Both the position numbers and the translations under genes were made by a program. A DNA stretch of 11,098 nucleotides from Candidatus Dormiibacterota bacterium (GTDB taxonomy: Bacteria > Chloroflexota > Dormibacteria > Aeolococcales > Aeolococcaceae), in NCBI GenBank assembly GCA_019234035.1, contig JAFALX010000209.1:1-11098 (forward strand), in the 5' to 3' direction. This document shows positions 7,140-11,098 of the stretch, piece after piece (positions within the stretch are counted from its first letter, which is position 1; each line of letters starts with the position of its first letter). Below the pieces are notes generated by a model. The model made no database searches. It was not told the origin of the DNA and saw nothing but the letters and a program-made list of their open reading frames with translations.

Positions 7140-8056
7140 TGCGCCGCCACCTCCGTGAACGTTCGGGCCGCCTGGGGCGAGCTCACCTGCTGCGTGCGCG
7201 CCTCCGGCGCGATCCGCCGGGCGAGGCCGCTCAGCACCGAGCCCGGGCCCACCTCGACCAGGTCTCCGGCACCGAGGTCGACCAGGCGCCGCACGCACTC
7301 CACCCAGCGCACCGGGGCGGTGATCTGGCGGCGCAGGCGGTCGCGGATCTCGTCAGGCTCGGTCACCGCGGCGGCGTCGACGTTGGCGACAACCGGCACT
7401 CGCGCCCGGGAGACCTCGACGGCGTCGAGGACGGCCGCCACCTGCTCGGCGGCGTCTGCCATCAGCGGTGAGTGGAACGCGCCGCTGACATTGAGGCGGA
7501 CCGCCCGCTTCGCGCCGCGCTCGAGTGCGAGGCGTTCCGCGGCCTCCACACCGGCGGTGGTGCCACTGATCACGGTCTGCTCGGGAGCGTTGATGTTCGC
7601 CACCACCACGATGCCCTCGGGCGACGCCTCGGCGCAGACCTCCTCCGCGGCAGCGGCGCCAAGGCCGAGCAGCGCGCTCATCGTGCCCTCGTGCATCGCG
7701 GCCATGGCCCGCCCGCGGGCGATCACCACGCGCATGGCGTCCGCGGGGCGCAGTGCCCCGGCGGCGACGCAGGCGGCGTACTCGCCGACGCTGTGGCCCG
7801 CGACCGCGACGACGTGGAGGTCCTGTGGCAGGGACAGGCCGAGCACCGCCTCGACGAAGAGCAACGCCGGCTGGGCCACATCGGTCGGCCGCAGCGACGC
7901 GTCGTCGCCGTCCAGAGCGGCGCGCAGATCGAGACCTTCCTCGGTGGCGGTGCGCAGCAGCTCGTCGCCGGCGGCCGACTCGAGCACCTCGCCGCCGGCC
8001 ATGCCCGCGGCCTGGCTGCCCTGGCCCGGGAAGCAGAGCGCGAGCGCAGAAGTCAG
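7136..8056 (-). CDS. fabD: Malonyl-CoA:ACP transacylase FabD, probable CTG start
   Basis: FabD transfers malonate from CoA to AcpP, giving the extender unit for chain elongation. With the start drawn here it has 306 residues, as expected. FPGQGSQ (9-15) forms the oxyanion region. The nucleophile is Ser89 in GHSVGE, Arg114 fits the malonyl carboxylate-binding Arg, and the catalytic His is His195 in FHSPLM. VEVGPGSVL marks the C-terminal conserved part. No ATG, GTG or TTG occurs between the rpmF stop (8065-8063) and GQGSQ in any frame. The first ATG (8002) would delete the GQGSQ motif. CTG at 8056-8054, 6 nt after the rpmF stop, gives the right length and N-terminus (LTSALALCFPGQGSQ), so it is the preferred start. 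The Shine-Dalgarno is weak at best (AGTAGG). The gene is in the same frame as rpmF. Confidence 0.95.
   Translation of the reverse strand: MTSALALCFPGQGSQAAGMAGGEVLESAAGDELLRTATEEGLDLRAALDGDDASLRPTDVAQPALLFVEAVLGLSLPQDLHVVAVAGHSVGEYAACVAAGALRPADAMRVVIARGRAMAAMHEGTMSALLGLGAAAAEEVCAEASPEGIVVVANINAPEQTVISGTTAGVEAAERLALERGAKRAVRLNVSGAFHSPLMADAAEQVAAVLDAVEVSRARVPVVANVDAAAVTEPDEIRDRLRRQITAPVRWVECVRRLVDLGAGDLVEVGPGSVLSGLARRIAPEARTQQVSSPQAARTFTEVAAQ
7149..7154 (-). promoter_or_regulatory. Shine-Dalgarno that decides the fabG start
   Basis: GGAGGT lies inside the end of fabD, 9 nt before the GTG at 7139. The frame is open further upstream (to about 7298), but those residues overlap fabD and do not resemble FabG; this site supports the short form. 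Confidence 0.8.
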
Positions 8057-8062
8057 CGCGGC

Positions 8063-8239
8063 CTACTCGGTCTCGACGACCTCACGCCCGCGGTAGAAGC
8101 CGCAGTTGGGACAGACCCGGTGCGGTGGCCGCGGCTGACGGCACTGCGGGCATGGCACGAGCGTGGGCAGTGAGAGCGCGTGATGGGAGCGGCGAAAGTC
8201 GCGCCGCCGTTTTGAGATGCGTTGTTTTGGGAGCGGCAT
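8063..8239 (-). CDS. rpmF: Ribosomal protein bL32 (zinc-binding form)
   Basis: bL32 is a 50S subunit protein. It has 58 residues. The basic N-terminus MPLPKQRISKRRRDFRRSHH and the zinc ribbon CPQC (30-33) and CPNC (43-46), followed by GFYRGREVVE, match bL32 of the four-cysteine type. The start is ATG at 8239, with GGAG 6 nt upstream. It is the first gene after the TATAAT box at 8301-8306 and precedes fabD by 6 nt. Linking rpmF to fatty-acid genes is a widespread arrangement (rpmF-plsX-fabH-fabD and similar); here plsX and fabH are absent from between them. The stop is TAG, in frame with fabD. Confidence 0.97.
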   Translation of the reverse strand: MPLPKQRISKRRRDFRRSHHALSLPTLVPCPQCRQPRPPHRVCPNCGFYRGREVVETE

Positions 8240-8260
8240 GAAGGTCTCCGAGATGCAAAC

Positions 8261-8316
8261 CCGCTGACCGCGAGCGCGCAGCCGGCGAGGACGAATGGCA
8301 ATTATAAGGTCAGCGG
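8261..8316. repeat. 9-bp inverted repeat enclosing the rpmF promoter
   Basis: CCGCTGACC (8261-8269) and GGTCAGCGG (8308-8316) on the plus strand are exact inverse complements separated by 38 nt. The -10 box lies between them. The upstream arm overlaps the end of the Clp-N gene (stop 8312-8310) and sits where the -10/-35 spacer would be; the other arm falls about 26-34 nt into the transcript. The layout fits a two-site operator for a dimeric regulator; on read-through RNA it could form a stem with a long loop. Confidence 0.5.
8301..8306 (-). promoter_or_regulatory. Probable -10 box of the rpmF-fab operon
   Basis: A perfect TATAAT on the minus strand stands in the only sizeable gap (70 nt) between the upstream gene group and rpmF, in otherwise very GC-rich DNA. 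No recognisable -35 hexamer lies 16-18 nt upstream. The expected transcript start is near 8294, giving a leader of about 55 nt before the rpmF ATG. Confidence 0.6.
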
Positions 8317-9089
8317 TGCTCGCGAGCGGGAGTCCACGCCGGTTCTGTATACGGCGGCGACTGCAGCGCGTCGTAATCCGGCGAGTTGATCAGCGCCACC
8401 AGCCTGGCCCGCAGCGATTCGGTGACGCCGGCCTCGTCGAGGGCCTTCGCCACGTTGTTGCCGCGCTCGTCGAGGATGCCCAGCAGGAGGTGCTCCGGCC
8501 CGATGAAGCGCTGTCCCAGGCGTGTCGCCTCGGCGTTGGCGGCCGCAAGCGAGCGCCGAGTGCGCGTGCTGAACGGCCAGAGACGGAGCCCGTCGACGTG
8601 CAGGCGCGGGGGATCGACCAGCGTGCGCTCGTGGGCACGCGCGATCGACTCGTGCAGCGGTGGCACGCCCCACGACGCGCGGTCGTCGTCGCTGACGGTG
8701 GGGTCGACCTCGTAGAGCTCCCAGCGGCCCTCGCGCGCCTGGTACTGCGTGCCGTAGCGCTGCGGCCTGCCCTGCTGCACCAGCCAGCGGTCGTACGTCG
8801 CCGCCGCCAGCCCGCGCGCGTGGAACCACTGCGCCGCGCCCTCGACGCCGAGGTCGGCCGCGGTCCGGGCGAGGACGTGCGCGCGCCAGGAATGCTCGGG
8901 CGTGCCGCCGCGCTGGACGATCATGGCGGCGTGGTAGTGATCGTCGGCGCTCTGCACCCCGCCCTCATCGACCAGGTCCTCCACGCGCGCCCGCCGCGCG
9001 GCGTCGCGCATGCGGAGGTCGTGCGGCGGCGGGTCGGTGCTGTGGTCGGTGCCGTCCTCGAGGAACAGGGTGCGCAGCTCGTCGTTCAT
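8310..9089 (-). CDS. DUF6624-like domain joined to a single Clp-N repeat; function unknown
   Basis: The protein has 259 residues. Residues about 45-155 resemble DUF6624: a DDHYHAAMIVQRG helix, a helical stretch ending TYDRWL (98-103), then GRPQRYGTQ (107-115) and VPPLHES. Residues about 173-235 form one Clp-N repeat (FSTRTRRSLAAA, then FIGPEHLLLGIL at 195-206), the module that binds substrates or adaptors in ClpC/ClpA. There is no AAA+ domain, so it is not a Clp ATPase. It might act as a Clp adaptor or decoy, but that is inference. No signal peptide or membrane segment is visible. The start is ATG at 9089, overlapping the previous stop (ATGA). It is the last gene before the rpmF promoter. Domain names are from memory of the families and should be confirmed by profile search. 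Confidence 0.75.
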   Translation of the reverse strand: MNDELRTLFLEDGTDHSTDPPPHDLRMRDAARRARVEDLVDEGGVQSADDHYHAAMIVQRGGTPEHSWRAHVLARTAADLGVEGAAQWFHARGLAAATYDRWLVQQGRPQRYGTQYQAREGRWELYEVDPTVSDDDRASWGVPPLHESIARAHERTLVDPPRLHVDGLRLWPFSTRTRRSLAAANAEATRLGQRFIGPEHLLLGILDERGNNVAKALDEAGVTESLRARLVALINSPDYDALQSPPYTEPAWTPAREHR

Positions 9090-9619
9090 CGGCGCCGCCG
9101 GATGCCGCGCCCCTGCAGCTCCGGCCGCGGCAGCGTCTCCAGGCCGCGCCGCACCGTGCCGAGCGCGCGCGCGAGCTGGTCCTCGAGGTGGGTCATGACG
9201 TCGCGGGCGTACGAGTCCGCCTCACTGCGCACCGCTGCCGCGCGCGACTCGGCGTCGGCCACCAGCGCGTCCGCGTGCGCCTGCGCCTGACTGACTATCT
9301 GGTGCTGCGCCACGAGCAGCGAAGCCTGCTCGCCGGCGCGTTCCACCGTGCGCCCGGCGTGCTGCTCGGCGTCGGCGATCATGCGGTCGGCCTCGTCCTG
9401 TGCGGATGCCACCATGCGCTGCGCGTCGTCCAGCGTCTCACGTGCGTGCCGCAGCTCCTCGGGAAGGCCGAGACGGATGCGGTCGACCAGCTCGAGCAGC
9501 ACGTCCTCGTCGAGCATCACGCTGCTGCTCAGCGGCAGCCGTCGCGCGCCCGACACCATGGTCTCCAGCTCGTCGACGAGATCGAGCAGGTTCTCCGTCT
9601 CGGCAACTCGCGTGCTCAT
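9086..9619 (-). CDS. SepIVA/DivIVA-like coiled-coil protein
   Basis: This acidic coiled-coil protein has 177 residues. Residues about 10-60 (LLDLVDELETMVSGARRLPLSSSVMLDEDVLLELVDRIRLGLPEEL, read in parts) resemble the N-terminus of the actinobacterial septation factor SepIVA (Rv2927c in M. tuberculosis), as I recall it. Residues about 60-160 are a long Ala/Glu/Gln heptad-rich helix with repeated DAE/EAD blocks, of the kind often auto-annotated as ATP-synthase subunit B-like or DivIVA-like. The tail is RGIRRRR. A role in envelope growth or division is inferred from that resemblance. It lacks the classical DivIVA N-terminal membrane-binding motif. The start ATG at 9619 overlaps the coaD stop (ATGA), and its own stop overlaps the Clp-N gene start the same way. 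Confidence 0.72.
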   Translation of the reverse strand: MSTRVAETENLLDLVDELETMVSGARRLPLSSSVMLDEDVLLELVDRIRLGLPEELRHARETLDDAQRMVASAQDEADRMIADAEQHAGRTVERAGEQASLLVAQHQIVSQAQAHADALVADAESRAAAVRSEADSYARDVMTHLEDQLARALGTVRRGLETLPRPELQGRGIRRRR

Positions 9620-10116
9620 CGCTCGCCCCGGTCGATGCCGTATTTGCGCTTCATGGCAGTAACGCTCGTCGCCGGCGCGAGCGCGTCGACATCGCCGCCG
9701 AGGCGGCAGACCTCCTTGATGATCGAGGACGAGACGAACACGTTGGAGAAGGACGTCATCAGGAACACGGTGTTCACCTCCGGATACAGGCGCCGGTTCA
9801 TCAGGGCCAGCTGGAACTCGGATTCGAAGTCGGAGAGGGCACGCAGGCCACGCACGATGGCAGTCGCGCCCACCTCGCGTGCGAAGTCGACGGTGAGGCC
9901 CTCGAAGCTCGTCACCCGCACGCGGGGGTCCTCGCCGATGGCCTGGCGCAGCAGATGGATGCGCTCGTCCGTCGTGAACAGCGGCTCCTTGGCGGAGTTG
10001 GCGAGCACGCCCACGACGACGCGGTCGAAGATCTGCGTGCCGCGGCCGATGATGTCGAGGTGGCCGTTGGTCACGGGGTCGAAGCTGCCCGGATAGACGG
10101 CGATGCGCTCGCTCAT
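9616..10116 (-). CDS. coaD: Pantetheine-phosphate adenylyltransferase CoaD
   Basis: CoaD catalyses the penultimate step of CoA synthesis: ATP plus 4'-phosphopantetheine gives dephospho-CoA and pyrophosphate. It has 166 residues, a typical length. The nucleotidyltransferase motif is GSFDPVTNGH (10-19), with the TxGH-type His19. RGLR (89-92) and SSSIIKEV (129-136, the ISSS-type motif) are in place. The start ATG at 10116 overlaps the rsmD stop (ATGA), and the stop overlaps the next ATG. The rsmD-coaD pairing is common across bacteria and supports both calls. Its product ultimately feeds the prosthetic group of AcpP encoded downstream. Confidence 0.98.
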   Translation of the reverse strand: MSERIAVYPGSFDPVTNGHLDIIGRGTQIFDRVVVGVLANSAKEPLFTTDERIHLLRQAIGEDPRVRVTSFEGLTVDFAREVGATAIVRGLRALSDFESEFQLALMNRRLYPEVNTVFLMTSFSNVFVSSSIIKEVCRLGGDVDALAPATSVTAMKRKYGIDRGER

Positions 10117-10676
10117 GGTGTTTGTGTGCTGCGTCGCAAGAAGGTGAGTGTGGTGAGGCCGTGACGCGTCTCTCGTGCCCGCTCGAGCGCTCCGATGCGC
10201 TCGGGAAGGCGGCGCTTGACGTGATGTTCGCACACGACCAATCCGGGTGGATGGGCTCCCAGCAGGCCGAGCGTCGTGTCGAGCTCGTCGTCGCGGTATG
10301 GGGCGTCGACGAACGCGAGATCCGCTCCGGCCACCGTGGCGGGACTGCGCCGCAGCCAGGCGGCGACGTCCGAGCGCACGGTGTGGCAGCGCTCGCCGCA
10401 GCCGAAGCGCTCGGCAGTGGTGGCGATGCAGGCCAGCGGCACGCGGTCGCGGTCCACGAACGTCGCCGACGCGGCGCCGCGTGAGAGCGCCTCGAAGCCG
10501 ACGGTTCCGGCGCCGGCGTAGAGGTCGAGCACCGTCATGCCCTCGATGCCGGGGCCGAGGATGTTGAACAGCGACTGCCGGATCAGCGAGCGCGTCGGCC
10601 GGATCTGCAGCCCTCGCGGCGTCTCGATCAACCGCCCCCGCCACTCGCCCGCCGTGATCCGCGTCGCGGCGCTCAT
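10113..10676 (-). CDS. rsmD: 16S rRNA (guanine-N2) methyltransferase RsmD
   Basis: RsmD methylates G966 (E. coli numbering) of 16S rRNA using S-adenosylmethionine. It has 187 residues, a normal length. The N-terminus RITAGEWRGR, then RPTRSLIRQSLFNIL, fits the family. The SAM-binding motif is DLYAGAGTVGFEALSRGA (51-68). The catalytic motif normally (D/N)PP(Y/F) reads DAPY at 124-127, a departure in a usually invariant position. The start ATG at 10676 lies 3 nt after the recG stop, with no clear Shine-Dalgarno, which suggests coupling. Identity is secure; full activity is likely but not assured given the Ala. Confidence 0.95.
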   Translation of the reverse strand: MSAATRITAGEWRGRLIETPRGLQIRPTRSLIRQSLFNILGPGIEGMTVLDLYAGAGTVGFEALSRGAASATFVDRDRVPLACIATTAERFGCGERCHTVRSDVAAWLRRSPATVAGADLAFVDAPYRDDELDTTLGLLGAHPPGLVVCEHHVKRRLPERIGALERARETRHGLTTLTFLRRSTQTP

Positions 10677-10679
10677 CGG

Positions 10680-11098
10680 CTAGTCCAGGTCGAAGACGTC
10701 GCGATACCGCTGCATGGCCTCGGCGAGCGGCGGGTACGCGCTCAGCGAGGGATCCTCGTCGAGCACCCGGCGTGCGGCGTCGCGGGCACACGTCGACAGC
10801 GCCACGTCGAGCAGGTCCGCGGCCTGCATCTCCGGCAGCCCGTGCTGGCGCAGCCCCGCGACGTCGCCTGCCTTGCGGTCGGCCAGGTCCTGCTCGGCGA
10901 GCTCGAAGCCGCTCGTGTGCGTCGACAGGTAGTGCAGGCGCCGCAGGCTCCCCTCGTCGACGCCGCCCTCGAAAAGCAGGCAGTACGAGGGCCGCGGGCC
11001 GCGGCCGACGCGGCCGCGAAACTGATGCAGCTGGGCGAGCCCGAAGCGCTCGGCATGCTCGACCACCATGACGGTCGCGGCCGGCACATCGACCCCGA
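10680..11098 (-). CDS. recG: ATP-dependent DNA helicase RecG, C-terminal part
   Basis: RecG is a branched-DNA helicase that regresses stalled forks and processes recombination intermediates. Only the last 138 residues are in the window; the frame is open to the right edge. Visible are helicase motif V (GVDVP, at the edge), ERFGLAQLHQFRGRVGRG (motif VI with the arginine finger region) and the C-terminal tail with FELAEQDLADRKAGDVAGLRQHG. The corresponding family motif is usually RGPGE(L/M)LG; here it is RKAGDVAG, a modest change. The gene is followed by rsmD after 3 nt; recG-rsmD-coaD is a conserved order in many bacteria. Confidence 0.96.
   Translation of the reverse strand, partial: GVDVPAATVMVVEHAERFGLAQLHQFRGRVGRGPRPSYCLLFEGGVDEGSLRRLHYLSTHTSGFELAEQDLADRKAGDVAGLRQHGLPEMQAADLLDVALSTCARDAARRVLDEDPSLSAYPPLAEAMQRYRDVFDLD

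Noticed and set aside
8240..8309. An intrinsic terminator after the Clp-N gene
   Set aside because: The inverted arms are 38 nt apart and there is no T-tract; the segment reads better as promoter and operator.
8310..9089. A truncated ClpC/ClpA gene
   Set aside because: Only one Clp-N repeat is present, at the C-terminus behind another domain; the ends are defined by an ATGA overlap and a clean stop, so it is a complete different protein, not a remnant.
4446..9290. Plus-strand frames at 4446-5852, 6249-8096 and 8295-9290
   Set aside because: Same reason: antisense to rnc, fabG/fabD and the Clp-N gene, with low-complexity products and no recognisable motif.
1..11098. CRISPR arrays, tRNA or rRNA genes, insertion sequences, attachment sites
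   Set aside because: No regularly spaced repeats, no cloverleaf or rRNA-like segment, no transposase or integrase motif; coding sequence fills almost the whole window.

Overview
The window is a dense, very GC-rich block in which every gene I can support lies on the minus strand, so transcription runs from high to low coordinates. Twelve protein genes were identified. In order of transcription they are recG (3' end only), rsmD, coaD, a SepIVA/DivIVA-like coiled-coil gene, a two-domain Clp-N protein gene, rpmF, fabD, fabG, acpP, rnc, smc and ftsY (5' part only). No rRNA, tRNA, CRISPR array, insertion sequence or phage gene was seen. The content is core housekeeping. The GC level and the third-position GC bias, the coaD-linked SepIVA-like protein, and the rnc-smc-ftsY order suggest a member of Actinomycetota, perhaps a deep-branching class. 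That placement is inference.

Layout. Positions 11098-8310 hold the first transcription group. It contains the RecG C-terminus, the 16S rRNA methyltransferase RsmD, phosphopantetheine adenylyltransferase CoaD, the coiled-coil protein and the Clp-N protein. From rsmD onward each junction is a 4-nt ATGA stop/start overlap, so the genes look translationally coupled. A 70-nt gap (8240-8309) then carries a perfect TATAAT -10 box enclosed by a 9-bp inverted repeat. This is the best promoter/operator candidate in the window. Positions 8239-5849 hold rpmF-fabD-fabG-acpP: ribosomal protein L32 followed by malonyl-CoA:ACP transacylase, beta-ketoacyl-ACP reductase and acyl carrier protein. A 289-nt spacer separates fabG from acpP. 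Positions 5825-1 hold rnc, smc and ftsY.

How the genes fit together. CoaD makes dephospho-CoA, the route to CoA and to the 4'-phosphopantetheine arm of AcpP. FabD loads malonyl groups onto AcpP and FabG reduces the condensed product. The condensing enzymes (FabH, FabF) and PlsX, often found in this cluster, are not in the window. RNase III, SMC and FtsY form the conserved RNA-processing, chromosome-condensation and SRP-receptor group.

Points worth a second look. (1) fabD and rnc both lack any ATG, GTG or TTG in the place where their conserved N-terminus must begin. (2) The fabG-acpP spacer has a coding-like open frame that stays open through acpP into rnc. (3) The inverted repeat brackets the rpmF promoter. 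(4) One protein joins a DUF6624-like domain to a single Clp-N repeat. (5) Several core enzymes have substitutions in normally invariant motifs: RsmD DAPY, FabG NNGG and an Asn-to-Asp change, RNase III Asp-to-Asn, and FtsY TTGM. I do not see a wholly new multi-gene system; the unusual content is in gene starts, fusions and motif changes.
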